Positions 1 to 8,928 are shown, counted from the stretch's first letter. The stretch is DNA of 44,556 nt from Glycomyces dulcitolivorans (GCF_003265355.1 NZ_QFRW01000076.1:1-44556), one strand, 5' to 3'. Notes: generated by a model not told the origin, from the letters alone. Numbers and translations are program-made.

Positions 1-30
1 AGTGCGCGCCGCGCCGGGAGGCGCCGCAAA

Positions 31-918
31 ATGTCGTCGCGCAGCAGGAAAGAAGCCTTCTACTTCTGGCTCTTCATCTCGCCGTGGCTGATCGGCTTCG
101 TCGGGTTCCTGCTGGGCCCGATGATCGCCTCCGTGTACATCTCCTTCACCGAGTGGGACTCGTTCACGCCCCCCGAGTGGGTGGGCCTGGACAACTACGC
201 CAAGGCGCTCACCGAGGACCCCGTGTTCTGGAAGGCCCTGGGCAACACGTTCTACTACGCGCTGATCTCGGTCCCGCTGGGCCTGGTCATCGGCGTGTGG
301 CTGGCGAACCTGCTGAACAAGAAGGTCCGGGGCCGCAAGCTGTTCCGCACGTTCATCTACCTGCCGACGCTGGTGCCGCTCGTGGCGACGGCGATGGTCT
401 TCAAGATGGTGCTGGCGCCCTCGGGCCCGCTGAACGACCTGCTCGGGTGGTTCGGCATCGACGGCCCGAACTGGCTGCTCGACCCGACCTGGGTCAAGCC
501 CGCGCTCATCGTGCTGTCGGCGTGGGGCGCCGGCGGGGCCACCGTGCTCCTGCTGTCGGCCATGAACGGCATCCCGCGCGAGCTGTACGAGGCCGCCGAG
601 ATCGACGGCGCCAACTCGTGGCGCCAGTTCTGGTCGGTCACGTTCCCGCAGATCACCCCGGTGATCTTCTTCAACCTGATCATGGGCCTCATCGGCTCGT
701 TCCAGATCTTCTCGCAGGTGTACATCCTCACCGCCGGCGGTCCGGACAACGCCAGCCAGATGATGGTGCCGCTGCTGTTCCGCGAGGCGTTCTCGTTCTA
801 CCACTTCGGATACGCGTCGGCCGTCGCCTGGCTGCTGTTCCTGGTGATCCTGGCGTTCACGCTCATCGCGTTCCGCTGGTCCCGCAGCTGGGTCTTCTAC
901 GAGCAGGAGGTCAAATGA
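31..918 (+). CDS. Sugar ABC transporter permease, MalF/CUT1 type
   Basis: This is one of two membrane subunits of a carbohydrate importer of the CUT1 class. The 295-residue protein has about six hydrophobic segments, beginning with FWLFISPWLIGFVGF. The conserved cytoplasmic EAA loop (YEAAEIDGANSWRQFWSV, near residue 190) docks the ATPase. ATG 31 has GGGAGG ten bases upstream. The frame is open to the left edge (basic residues RRAGRRRK precede the Met), so the true start may lie outside the window. It overlaps the next permease by ATGA. No ATPase gene is present, which is usual because CUT1 systems often share one MsiK-like ATPase. The cognate binding protein may lie to the left of the window. 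The substrate is inferred from the neighbours to be a plant-wall oligosaccharide. Confidence 0.93.
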   Translation: MSSRSRKEAFYFWLFISPWLIGFVGFLLGPMIASVYISFTEWDSFTPPEWVGLDNYAKALTEDPVFWKALGNTFYYALISVPLGLVIGVWLANLLNKKVRGRKLFRTFIYLPTLVPLVATAMVFKMVLAPSGPLNDLLGWFGIDGPNWLLDPTWVKPALIVLSAWGAGGATVLLLSAMNGIPRELYEAAEIDGANSWRQFWSVTFPQITPVIFFNLIMGLIGSFQIFSQVYILTAGGPDNASQMMVPLLFREAFSFYHFGYASAVAWLLFLVILAFTLIAFRWSRSWVFYEQEVK

Positions 919-1841
919 CCGGTCTCGCCTCGCAGGCCCCGGCCCACGCCGGCGCCGAGCGCAAACGAAAGAAGGAGCGCGAACCGCGCCTCCTGGCGGT
1001 CTTCAAGGCCTCCCCCGCGACCTACGCGGTGCTGCTGGTCGTCTCGGCGATCTTCTTCGTGCCGTTCATCCTCATGGTCTCGATCTCGCTCTCCAGCGAC
1101 CTGACCAGCTCGCAGAACGCGTTCACGGTCATCCCGTCCGAGTTCGAGTGGCGCAACTTCACCGAGGTGTTCACCGCGACCGGCCTGCCGGTCGGGCGCT
1201 TCGTCCTCAACTCGGTCCTCATCGCCACGCTCTCGGCGGTCGGCCAGGTGCTCTCGTCCTCGCTCGTCGGCTACGCGTTCGCGCGGCTGCGGGCCCCGGG
1301 CAAGGGCGTCATGTTCATCATCGTGCTCGCCACCATGATGATCCCCGCGCAGATCACGATGATCCCGCAGTTCCTGCTGTTCAAGGAGCTCGGCTGGGTC
1401 AACACGTACCTGCCGCTGATCATCCCGAACTTCTTCACCAACGCGTTCAACGTGTTCCTGGTGCGGCAGTTCGTCTCCCGCATCTCCGGGGAGCTCGACG
1501 AGGCGGCCCAGATGGACGGCCTCGGCTACTTCGGGATCTACCGCAAGATCATCCTGCCGATGATGTGGCCGATCCTCACGGCCATCGCGATCTTCACGCT
1601 CACCCACGCGTGGGGCGACTTCATGGGCCCGCTCATCTACCTCAACTCCGAGGAGTCGATGCCGCTGGCGCTCGGCCTCCAGTACATGACGGGGACGAGC
1701 AACGAGATGCAGCTGCCGCCGTGGAACCTGGTCATGGTCGGGTCGATCATATTGACCCTGCCGATGATCGCGATCTACTACATCGGCCAGAAGTACCTCT
1801 ACGAGATGAACCTCCAAGGCGGAAGCGCGGGAGTCAAGTAA
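915..1841 (+). CDS. Sugar ABC transporter permease, MalG/CUT1 type
   Basis: This is the second permease subunit of the CUT1 importer, 308 residues. A basic N-terminus (ERKRKKER) precedes six hydrophobic segments, and the EAA loop reads LDEAAQMDGLGYFGIYRKI near residue 200, as in MalG. The start ATG overlaps the previous stop (ATGA at 915-918), so the pair is translationally coupled. The stop TAA also overlaps the next start by one base (TAATG). The gene therefore lies in a tight operon with the GH35-like enzyme, which suggests that the imported sugar is a galactoside hydrolysed in the cytoplasm. Confidence 0.94.
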   Translation: MTGLASQAPAHAGAERKRKKEREPRLLAVFKASPATYAVLLVVSAIFFVPFILMVSISLSSDLTSSQNAFTVIPSEFEWRNFTEVFTATGLPVGRFVLNSVLIATLSAVGQVLSSSLVGYAFARLRAPGKGVMFIIVLATMMIPAQITMIPQFLLFKELGWVNTYLPLIIPNFFTNAFNVFLVRQFVSRISGELDEAAQMDGLGYFGIYRKIILPMMWPILTAIAIFTLTHAWGDFMGPLIYLNSEESMPLALGLQYMTGTSNEMQLPPWNLVMVGSIILTLPMIAIYYIGQKYLYEMNLQGGSAGVK

Positions 1842-4450
1842 TGACCGATCTGTCCACGTCGGGCGTCGTGAACAGCACCGTCGAGCTCCGCCCCACCGGG
1901 CTGGTGCTCGACGGCCGCGAGGAGGCCCTGCTCTGCGCGTCGCTGTTCTACTTCCGGCTCCCCAGGGAGACCTGGGAGGCGCGGCTCGCGCAGGTCCGCG
2001 CCACCGGCTACCGCGCGATCGACGTCTACCTGCCGTGGAACTTCCACGAGACCGCCCCCGGCGTGTGGGACTTCGCCGGGCGGCGCGACGTCGGGGCGTT
2101 CCTCGACCTCGCGCACGAGGCCGGCCTCGCCGTCATCGCGCGGCCCGGCCCGTACATCTGCTCCGAATGGGACGGCGGCGCGCTGCCGGCGTGGCTGGGC
2201 CTCGACGAGGACCTGCGCCTGCGCCAGGCCGAGCCGAAGTTCCTGGAGCAGGTGCGCGGCTGGTTCGACCGGGCGATGCCGCTGCTGGCCGAGCGCCAGT
2301 GGGGCCGCGGGGGCGCGGTCGTGGCGGTCCAGCTGGAGAACGAGCTCGACTTCTTCGACACCGCCGACCGGCACGCCTACATCAGTGCGCTGCGGGACAT
2401 GGCTACCGGGCACGGCATCGAGGTGCCGCTCATCGCCTGCGCCGGCCAGGGCGACCTGGTCGGCGCCAACGGCGACGTCGAGGGCGTGGCCCCCGCGTTC
2501 AACTTCTACCCCGACGACCGCTCGCCGTTCGTCGAGGCCGAAGTGCGCCGGTACGCCGACCTCGTCGCCTCCCGCGGCCTGCCGCTGCTGGTCACCGAGA
2601 CCAACCGCACCCACGCCACGCTCCGCCGCCTCATGGTCAGCGGCGCGACCCTGATCGCGCCGTACCTCCAGGCGTCGGGGTACGACTTCGGGTACACGCC
2701 CTCGGTCGGCAACTGGGGCGACCCGGGCGGGTTCATGACCCACGACTACGACTTCGGCGGCTACCTCTCCCCCGTGGGCGAGGCGCGGCCCGAGACCGCC
2801 GAGGCCCGCGTGCTCACCGCGTTCGCGCGCACGCTCGGTCCCGCGCTCGCCAAGGCCCGCACCACCGAAGCCGAAGGCGTGCAGTCGGTCTCGGTGACGA
2901 CCAGCTCGTCGCCGTCGCGGCTCGTCCTCGACGGCGGCGGCACGGTCACCGGCATCCCGAACCTGTCCGAGGAGACCGGCTTCGCCACGATCGGCACCGC
3001 CGGCATCGGCGAGGTCGTGGTCGCGCTCGCGCCGCGCTCGACCGCGTTGATCCTCCAGGAGCTGCCGCTGGCGGGCTTCGGCCTGCCGGGCGTGCTCCGC
3101 TTCGCCTCCGCCGACCTGGTCGGCGCGGACGAGACCGGACTCCGGTTCGCCTCGCGCGTGGCGTCTTCTGTCGGCCTGTCGGCCGACGGCGAGACCTCCG
3201 TGGTCGCCGAGCTCGGCGCGCCCGAACCGGGCAAGCCGGTGCAGTACACGGTCCGGTTCGGTGCGGTGCAGTGGGAAGTCGTCGTCCTCCACCCCGAGGA
3301 CGTCGCCGACCCCGACGGCGCCAAGGCCGAGCTCACCGGCCCCGCAGACGAACCCGTGAGGATCACCGCCGCGAGCAGGCTCCTGCTGGCGACGCGCTCA
3401 GGCGAGACGGTCATGTTCGACACGCCGCCGGCCTCCGAGGCCGTCGGCGTCTACCGCGGGCGCACGCACTACGCGACCGCGCTCAACAACGTGGCGGAAG
3501 TGCTCATCGAGGGCGCGGCCGACATCGTCGACCTCGCCCTCGACGGGGAGGCCCTGCCGACCCGGGTCGTCTACGGCGCCACGTTCACCGTGCCGACCGC
3601 GGGCACGACCGGGTTCGCCGCCACGGCCGAGACGTGGGGGCACGCCAACTTCGACGACGCCCGCCTGCCGGGCCTCGCGCTCGGGTCGCTGCGCGGCCTC
3701 GGCCGGGTCTGGTCGGTCGAGGCCCGCGAAGACGTCCATGCACTGTGGACCGTCGATGGCGGCTCGCAGTGGGCCGGGGACCCCGCACCCGTGCGGTCCC
3801 TCGGCGGCTGGAGCAGCACCCGCATCGGGCGACCGGCGACCTACCGCCGCGCACTCCCGGTCGACGGCGTCTCCCACTACGCCTTCCACATCGACGGACT
3901 CACGCTGCCCGTCGAAGTGAGCGTGGACGGCGAGGCCCGCATCCTCAGCCCGAACGACCCGTGGGTGCACCTGAACCCCGGCCAGGGCCGCGACTTCGCG
4001 GTCACCGCGATCCACTGGCCCGGCTCGGGCGGCGGCGCCGTCGAACTGCTCCGCCTCGCACCCGTCGGGGACTGGCAGGTCCAGGCCCAGCCGGACACCG
4101 CGATCATCGCGCTGGCCGGGCAGGACGCCTCCCGCACCACCGGAATCGAACTGCCGCTGGAGGTCTGGCCCTGGGACGAGGTCTGGCTCGACGTGGCCGT
4201 CCCCGCCGGGGGGCAGTCGCTGCGGTTCAAGGGCGAGCAGGTCCGCGTGAGCGCCTTCGCAGGCGGTGAGCTCCTCGGAAGGGTGTGGCTCGACGACCCG
4301 CACCGGCCGCGGTTCACCGGCGGCGATCCCGCTCGACTGTGGATTCCCGCCGCGTGGAACTCCGGTACCGTCAGGTTGCTGGTCCGCGGCACGGCGGGAG
4401 GCGCGAAGCCGCGCCTCACGGCCGTGACCGCAACCGCCGCACCGGAGTAG
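1841..4450 (+). CDS. GH35-like beta-galactosidase, cytoplasmic
   Basis: The 869-residue protein probably removes beta-galactosyl residues from imported oligosaccharides. The N-terminal TIM barrel (about residues 15-330) carries GH35 landmarks: SLFYFRLPRETWEARL, VYLPWNFHE, RPGPYICSEWDGGALPAWL, the acid/base segment VAVQLENEL and the probable nucleophile segment LLVTETNRTH. The rest is beta-rich, as in GH35 enzymes with jelly-roll domains. There is no signal peptide, so it should act inside the cell on transporter cargo. The start overlaps the upstream permease stop by one base. The nucleophile region differs from the usual GH35 pattern, so the specificity could be another galactoside-like linkage; the family assignment is firm, the substrate is not. 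Confidence 0.88.
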   Translation: MTDLSTSGVVNSTVELRPTGLVLDGREEALLCASLFYFRLPRETWEARLAQVRATGYRAIDVYLPWNFHETAPGVWDFAGRRDVGAFLDLAHEAGLAVIARPGPYICSEWDGGALPAWLGLDEDLRLRQAEPKFLEQVRGWFDRAMPLLAERQWGRGGAVVAVQLENELDFFDTADRHAYISALRDMATGHGIEVPLIACAGQGDLVGANGDVEGVAPAFNFYPDDRSPFVEAEVRRYADLVASRGLPLLVTETNRTHATLRRLMVSGATLIAPYLQASGYDFGYTPSVGNWGDPGGFMTHDYDFGGYLSPVGEARPETAEARVLTAFARTLGPALAKARTTEAEGVQSVSVTTSSSPSRLVLDGGGTVTGIPNLSEETGFATIGTAGIGEVVVALAPRSTALILQELPLAGFGLPGVLRFASADLVGADETGLRFASRVASSVGLSADGETSVVAELGAPEPGKPVQYTVRFGAVQWEVVVLHPEDVADPDGAKAELTGPADEPVRITAASRLLLATRSGETVMFDTPPASEAVGVYRGRTHYATALNNVAEVLIEGAADIVDLALDGEALPTRVVYGATFTVPTAGTTGFAATAETWGHANFDDARLPGLALGSLRGLGRVWSVEAREDVHALWTVDGGSQWAGDPAPVRSLGGWSSTRIGRPATYRRALPVDGVSHYAFHIDGLTLPVEVSVDGEARILSPNDPWVHLNPGQGRDFAVTAIHWPGSGGGAVELLRLAPVGDWQVQAQPDTAIIALAGQDASRTTGIELPLEVWPWDEVWLDVAVPAGGQSLRFKGEQVRVSAFAGGELLGRVWLDDPHRPRFTGGDPARLWIPAAWNSGTVRLLVRGTAGGAKPRLTAVTATAAPE

Positions 4451-4474
4451 ACCGCACAGCCCCCAGGAGTACCG

Positions 4475-5701
4475 ATGGCCCCCACCAGGCGCACCTCGCG
4501 AGACATACGCAGCGAATCGCGGCTCGACGTGCTGCACGCGCTGCTCGCCGCGGGCGAGACGACCCGCAACGAGCTCGCGCGCACCACGGGCCTGAGCACC
4601 GCGACCGTCGCCACGGTGGTAAGCGACCTGCTCACGGGCGGGATCGTCACCGAGGCGCGCGTGGCCTCCGGACGCGTCGGACGGCCCACGACACTCCTGC
4701 GGCTCAACCAGGATCGCGGCCGCATCGTCGGCGTCGACGTCGCGGAGACCTACATCAGGGCGGTCGTCTTCGACGCCGCCCTCGATGAGGTCGCCTCCGC
4801 CGAGGTCGCCGCCGACGAGCGGCACGACGAGACCGAAGAGGTCGTCGACGGCGTCGCGCGCGCCGTCGACGCCGCACTCCTGCGGGCCGGCACGCTGCGC
4901 GGCGACGTGCTCGGCGTCGGCATCTCGCTCCCCGGCTCCATGCAGCGCTGGGGCGGGGCTGCGCCGGTCATGCCGAACGCGACCTGGCGCCACGTCGACC
5001 GCCTCCGCGAACGCCTCGACCTGCCGATCGTGATCGACAACCCGCTCAAGGCGATCGCCACCGCGGAACTGTGGTTCGGCCAGGGCCGCAGGCACTCCAG
5101 CACCATCACCGTGAACCTCGGCACCGGCGTCGGCGCCGGGATCATCCTCAACGGCGCGATCCTGCGCGGCGCCACGAACTTCGCCGGCGAATGGGGCCAC
5201 AGCCTCCTCGCCCTCGACGGCCGCCCCTGCCGGTGCGGGCGCAACGGCTGCGTCGAGGCGTACATCGGGGCGCTCGGCATCCAGCAGACCCTGGCGGCGA
5301 TTGCCCCGACGCACCCGCTCGCCTCGGTCCCCTTGCAGCGGGACTTCATCGGGGCCCTCGCCTCGGCGCTGGAGCCGCCCGCGCCGGACCCGGCCGTCAC
5401 CGAGACGATCCAGCGGACCGCCCGCTACCTCGGGGCCGCGCTCGCCGACCTCGTCGCGATCGTCAACCCCGAGACCATCACGCTGACAGGCTGGACCGTG
5501 TGGGCGCTGGGCGACCACCTCGTGCCCGCGGTGCGCCGCAGCGTGGTCGAGGAGGCCCCGGGCGACTCGGCCGCCGACCTGGAGGTCGAGGTGTCCACAG
5601 TGCGCGGCAACTCGGTCGCCACCGGGATCGCCACGATCGCCTTGGAGCGCTTCCTCAGCGACGTCGGCCTCGTCACGACCAGGGTCCCCACCGCTCTCTA
5701 A
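4475..5701 (+). CDS. ROK-family transcriptional regulator
   Basis: This 408-residue NagC/XylR-type protein combines a DNA-binding domain with a sugar-kinase fold. Residues 5-70 form a winged helix (ETTRNELARTTGLSTATVATVVSDLL). The ROK domain follows, with a glycine-rich GTGVGAGI loop and the zinc-binding CRCGRNGCVEAY signature. Where active ROK kinases have an N-D-x-N catalytic motif this protein reads VIDNPLKA, so it is probably a sugar sensor rather than a kinase. AGGAG lies six bases before ATG. It follows the GH35 gene by 24 bases and probably controls the permease-GH35 operon. Its stop overlaps the convergent HAD gene's stop by four bases. Confidence 0.9.
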   Translation: MAPTRRTSRDIRSESRLDVLHALLAAGETTRNELARTTGLSTATVATVVSDLLTGGIVTEARVASGRVGRPTTLLRLNQDRGRIVGVDVAETYIRAVVFDAALDEVASAEVAADERHDETEEVVDGVARAVDAALLRAGTLRGDVLGVGISLPGSMQRWGGAAPVMPNATWRHVDRLRERLDLPIVIDNPLKAIATAELWFGQGRRHSSTITVNLGTGVGAGIILNGAILRGATNFAGEWGHSLLALDGRPCRCGRNGCVEAYIGALGIQQTLAAIAPTHPLASVPLQRDFIGALASALEPPAPDPAVTETIQRTARYLGAALADLVAIVNPETITLTGWTVWALGDHLVPAVRRSVVEEAPGDSAADLEVEVSTVRGNSVATGIATIALERFLSDVGLVTTRVPTAL

Positions 5702-6390
5702 CCCGCTTCGAGGGCCTCGGCGAGTTCGCCGAGGCTTTCGACGTGCCAGTCGAAGGTGTCGGTGTCCTTCGGCGGGTCGCCGACCGGGCGGTGGACGTAC
5801 GCGGTGCGCATCCCGATCGCCTGGGCCCCACGGAGGTCCCACGCGTGCGCGGCGACCATGAGCAGCCGCTCGGGCGGACGGCCGACCGCCGTGACGGCGA
5901 GCTTGTAGACCTCGGGCGCGGGCTTGTACGTCTGCGCGTCCTCGGCCGAGAGCGCCTGGTGCCAGCGCAGGCCGGCGTTCGCGGTGAGGTGGAGGAGCGA
6001 GGCCCGGTTCGCGTTCGACAGCGCCAGGACGGGGAAGCGGCGCGCGAGGCGCTCCAGTCCCGCGGCGGAGTCGTCCCAGGCGGGGTGGCGGCGGCCCGCT
6101 CCGGCGAGGCGGTCGAGGACGGCCGCATCGGTGATCCCGGCGTGCGCGGCGACCGCTTCGGCGGCTTCGCGGTCGAGGGCGTCGGCGGTGGCGAAGGGCC
6201 GGTCGCCCTTGACGATGCGGTCCTGTTCGCGTTCGATGTGCCGCTGCCACAGGGCAAGCAGTTCGCCGGTGTCGGCGGCGGGCGCGGCCTCGCGGAGGGC
6301 CTCGGTGAGGCCGCGGGGTTCGTCGACCATGGTGCCGAGGACGTCGAAGACGATCGTCTCGATGGGGAGGGCGCTGCTGGGTTCGCTCAT
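5698..6390 (-). CDS. HAD-superfamily hydrolase, haloacid dehalogenase type II-like
   Basis: The 230-residue protein has all HAD motifs: motif I VFDVLGTMVDE near residue 15 with the nucleophilic Asp, motif II LALSNANRA, motif III Lys in YKPAPEVYKL, and an acidic motif IV segment VAAHAWDLRGAQAIGMRTAYVHRP. The DVLGT form and the C-terminal arrangement match type II 2-haloacid dehalogenases, but many such proteins are phosphatases, so the substrate is unknown. The ATG overlaps the stop of the upstream lacI-type gene (ATGA), so the two are translationally coupled. It may detoxify or dephosphorylate a sugar-derived metabolite made by this locus; that is inference. Confidence 0.87.
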   Translation of the reverse strand: MSEPSSALPIETIVFDVLGTMVDEPRGLTEALREAAPAADTGELLALWQRHIEREQDRIVKGDRPFATADALDREAAEAVAAHAGITDAAVLDRLAGAGRRHPAWDDSAAGLERLARRFPVLALSNANRASLLHLTANAGLRWHQALSAEDAQTYKPAPEVYKLAVTAVGRPPERLLMVAAHAWDLRGAQAIGMRTAYVHRPVGDPPKDTDTFDWHVESLGELAEALEAG

Positions 6391-7457
6391 GCGGCAACGA
6401 TAGGGCGGACCGAGCCGCGCAGGACGAGGTGGGCGCCGAGCGTGGTGTGCGGGGGCGGGCCGCCGTTGCGGGCGTGTTCGAGGGCGAGGCGCACGGAGGT
6501 GCGGCCGAGCTCCTCGTGGGGCTGGTAGACGGTGGTGAGGTCGATGTCGGCGGCGGGCGGGAGGTCGTCGAAGCCGACGAGGGAGACGTCCCCGGGGATG
6601 CTCAGGCCGGATTCGAGGAGGGCCTGGCGGGCGCCGGCGGCGATCTGGTCGTTGGCGGCGAACGCGGCGGTGAAGTCGGGCGGCCCGGCGTCGAGGCGGG
6701 CGCGCATCATCCGGTAGCCCTCGAAGCGCTCGAAGGTGCCGTCGACTTCGAGGGCGGGGTCGGGGGCGACGCCGTGGGCGGCGAGGGCGTTGCGGTAGCC
6801 CGCCAGGCGCGCGTCGGGCGTGGTGTAGCCGGGGCGGCGGCCGAGGAACAGGATGCGCTTGTGGCCGTTGGAGAGCAGGTGGCTGGTGGCGGCGAAGGCG
6901 CCGCCGGTGTTGTCGTACTCGACGACGACGGCGGGCGCGTCGGGGCCGAGCGGGGGCCGCCCGCACAGGACGAGGCGGGAGCCGATGGCGGCCAGCGCGT
7001 GCGCGTAGCGGCTCATGCGGGCCCTGTACTCGTCGTCGGCGTTGACGTTGCCGACGAGGATGACGGCCTCGGGGTGCTGCTCGCGCATGAACTGGACCAT
7101 GGCGAGTTCGCGTTCGGCGTCGCCGCCGGTGGTGCCGATCTGGCACAGGCGCCCGTCCTCGGCGGCCTGGGTCTGGACGCCTTGGGCGACATGGGCGTAG
7201 TGCGGGGAGATCACCGAGTTGACGATGATGGCGATGCTCTTGCGGGTGGTGCCCTGGAGGGCGCGGGCGTGGTGGTTGGCGACGTAGTCGAGTTCCTCGA
7301 CGGCCTTCATGACCTTGGCGCGGGTGGCGGGGGCGGCGGGGTAGGTGCCCGAGAGGATGCGCGAGACCGTGGCGACGGAGACGCCGGCGCGCTCGGCGAC
7401 TTCGCGGATGGTGGTGCTGCGCTTGCCGTCGCCGGTGGTGCTTCCTTTGCGCGCCAA
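6387..7457 (-). CDS. LacI-family transcriptional regulator
   Basis: This 356-residue repressor has the LacI helix-turn-helix at residues 17-40 (TIREVAERAGVSVATVSRIL), the hinge helix region (NHHARALQG) and a periplasmic-binding-protein-like sensor domain ending near residue 350. The only usable start is TTG at 7455-7457 with AAGG upstream; no ATG or GTG lies between it and the in-frame stop. An operator-like cluster of inverted repeats (7471-7502) sits directly before the gene, so autoregulation is likely. Downstream it is coupled to the HAD gene. It is the best candidate for binding the LacI-type palindromes at 8913-8928 and 12686-12701. Confidence 0.92.
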   Translation of the reverse strand: MARKGSTTGDGKRSTTIREVAERAGVSVATVSRILSGTYPAAPATRAKVMKAVEELDYVANHHARALQGTTRKSIAIIVNSVISPHYAHVAQGVQTQAAEDGRLCQIGTTGGDAERELAMVQFMREQHPEAVILVGNVNADDEYRARMSRYAHALAAIGSRLVLCGRPPLGPDAPAVVVEYDNTGGAFAATSHLLSNGHKRILFLGRRPGYTTPDARLAGYRNALAAHGVAPDPALEVDGTFERFEGYRMMRARLDAGPPDFTAAFAANDQIAAGARQALLESGLSIPGDVSLVGFDDLPPAADIDLTTVYQPHEELGRTSVRLALEHARNGGPPPHTTLGAHLVLRGSVRPIVAA

Positions 7458-7470
7458 GCTGTCCGCCTTA

Positions 7471-7502
7471 GTTTCAGAGTTTCCGGAAACGGTTTCTGAA
7501 AC
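7471..7502. promoter_or_regulatory. Overlapping LacI-type operator palindromes before lacI
   Basis: Several inverted repeats are interleaved. GTTTCCGGAAAC is at 7479-7490, GAAACGGTTTC is at 7486-7496, and outer arms GTTTCAGA and TCTGAAAC are at 7471-7478 and 7495-7502. GAAACG-TTTC is the usual core for LacI-family proteins. The position immediately upstream of the lacI-type start suggests autoregulation. Confidence 0.65.
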
Positions 7503-7536
7503 AATGATTCACCGTCGGTTCGGGCGTGTCAAGTCC

Positions 7537-7572
7537 GGGGCGGGGGCCGACCCCTCAGGCGGCCCCCGCCCC
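7537..7572 (-). terminator. Hairpin terminator after the solute-binding protein gene
   Basis: A perfect 13-bp GC stem (arms 7537-7549 and 7560-7572) with a ten-base loop lies 10 bases after the binding-protein stop. There is no U-tract, as is common in actinobacteria. It separates the binding-protein transcript from lacI. Confidence 0.75.
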
Positions 7573-7582
7573 TCGGGGGCGG

Positions 7583-8869
7583 CTATTGCTCGCTGGCGAA
7601 GAGCGTCTCGGCTTCGGTGAAGAAGAGGTCGGCGGCCTCGGCGGCGGTCATGGTCGCGTACTGGACCTGCTGGTAGATCTCGGTGAACTTGGCTTCGATG
7701 GCGCCGGCGGCCGCGGGCGGGACGACGGGGGCGGCGGCGAGGTGCGGCTCGACGGTGGCCTCGTAGGCCATGACGGCCTGGGAGGCGGCGTCGAGTTCGA
7801 CGTTGTCGAGGGCGGTCTTGGTGGAGGGGATGCCGCGGTTGGTGCCGAGGATCTTGGCGGCCTCGGGGTCGCCGAGGAGGAACTCGATGAGCTTGGCGGC
7901 GGCTTCGGCCTGCTCGGAGTTCGCGGCGATGACGTACTGCATGGAAGGCCGCAGGTGGAGTGCGAGGTTGGCGGGGTCGGCGGTGGGGGGCGCGATGATG
8001 TCGAGGGTGCCGCCGTTGTCGGTGATGGTGGTCCAGTAGCCGTTGACGGCGGTGTCCCAGCGCAGTTCGGTGGCGATGGTGCCGGCGGCGACGCCGGGGG
8101 CGTTCTCGGCGGCGGTCTCCTCCGGGGAGGGGACGGAGCCGTCCTCCTGGAGCGGGGCGGCGAGGGTCCACCACTCGACGAGCTGCTCCTTGGTGAAGTT
8201 CAGGCTCGCGGCGTCGTCGGAGTAGAAGCTGCTCCCCTGCTGGCGCAGCCACAGTTCGGCGAGGAGGTAGGAGCTGGTCCAGTCGCCGCCGCCCCAGCGG
8301 CCGTCGCCGAGGGCGGCGGTGAGGGAGCGGACGAGTTCGGCGTACTCGGTCCAGGAGTAGCCGGTTTCGGGGACGGCAATGCCGTACTCGGCGAACCAGT
8401 CCGGGCGGTAGATGAGGCCGAAGACGTTGCTGCCGACGGGGACGGCGATGAGCTTTCCGTCGAGTTTCGCGGTGTCGAGGACGCCGTCGCGGAAGTCGGC
8501 GGTGTCGACGAGGCCGTCGAGGGGCAGGAGCATCCCGGTGCCGCCGAACTGGCGCAGGCGCGGGTAGTCCATCTGGAAGACGTCGGGGAGGTCGCGGGAG
8601 GCCATGCGGCCGGTGAGGCTCTCCCAGTAGGCGGGGTAGTCGGCGAAGTTGGCCTTGACCTTGATGCCTTCGTTGTGCTGCATGAAGAGGTCGACGGCCT
8701 GCTGGGTGACCTCGGCGCGCGCTTCGTCGCCCCACCACTCGAAGCTGATCTCGATCGGGTCGTCGGCGGTCCCGGCGGGGCCGTCGTCGCCGCAGGCCGC
8801 GGTGGCGGCGAGGGCGGCGGTAGCGGTGGCGCCGGTGAGGAGGGTGCGGCGGCGGACGGGGTGGCTCAT
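7583..8869 (-). CDS. Sugar-binding lipoprotein of an ABC importer (CUT1)
   Basis: This 428-residue extracellular solute-binding protein starts with a Tat-like RRRTLL motif and a lipobox (LAATAAC), so it should be anchored to the outer face of the membrane. Mature features are typical of the MalE/YesO-like superfamily: FEWWGDEARAEVTQQAVDLF, the VFQMDYPRL segment and VAVPVGSN-like strands, with aromatic-rich ligand loops. AAGGAG lies seven bases before ATG. No permease gene adjoins it; the nearest pair is at 31-1841. The gene stands between the DUF2264/PL11 genes and lacI, suggesting it captures rhamnogalacturonan fragments. A LacI-type palindrome lies in its 5' leader. Confidence 0.92.
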   Translation of the reverse strand: MSHPVRRRTLLTGATATAALAATAACGDDGPAGTADDPIEISFEWWGDEARAEVTQQAVDLFMQHNEGIKVKANFADYPAYWESLTGRMASRDLPDVFQMDYPRLRQFGGTGMLLPLDGLVDTADFRDGVLDTAKLDGKLIAVPVGSNVFGLIYRPDWFAEYGIAVPETGYSWTEYAELVRSLTAALGDGRWGGGDWTSSYLLAELWLRQQGSSFYSDDAASLNFTKEQLVEWWTLAAPLQEDGSVPSPEETAAENAPGVAAGTIATELRWDTAVNGYWTTITDNGGTLDIIAPPTADPANLALHLRPSMQYVIAANSEQAEAAAKLIEFLLGDPEAAKILGTNRGIPSTKTALDNVELDAASQAVMAYEATVEPHLAAAPVVPPAAAGAIEAKFTEIYQQVQYATMTAAEAADLFFTEAETLFASEQ

Positions 8870-8912
8870 CTTTGAACTCCTTCGTGAGGGGATGGGGTCG
8901 TCTTGAGTAGGG

Positions 8913-8928
8913 GTTAAATCGTTTTAAC
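8913..8928. promoter_or_regulatory. LacI-type operator in the binding-protein leader
   Basis: The 16-base near-palindrome GTTAAATCGTTTTAAC lies about 44 bases before the start and just downstream of the predicted transcription start. On the minus strand it reads GTTAAAACGATTTAAC, matching GTTGAAACGATTTACA at 12686-12701 in 13 of 16 positions. Confidence 0.65.

Noticed and set aside
3398-6397. A nearly 1,000-codon open frame on the minus strand, one of many long antisense frames
   Set aside because: It runs opposite to clear GH35 and ROK genes and is dominated by Arg, Pro and Ala, as expected of shadow frames in GC-rich codons; it has no recognisable domain.
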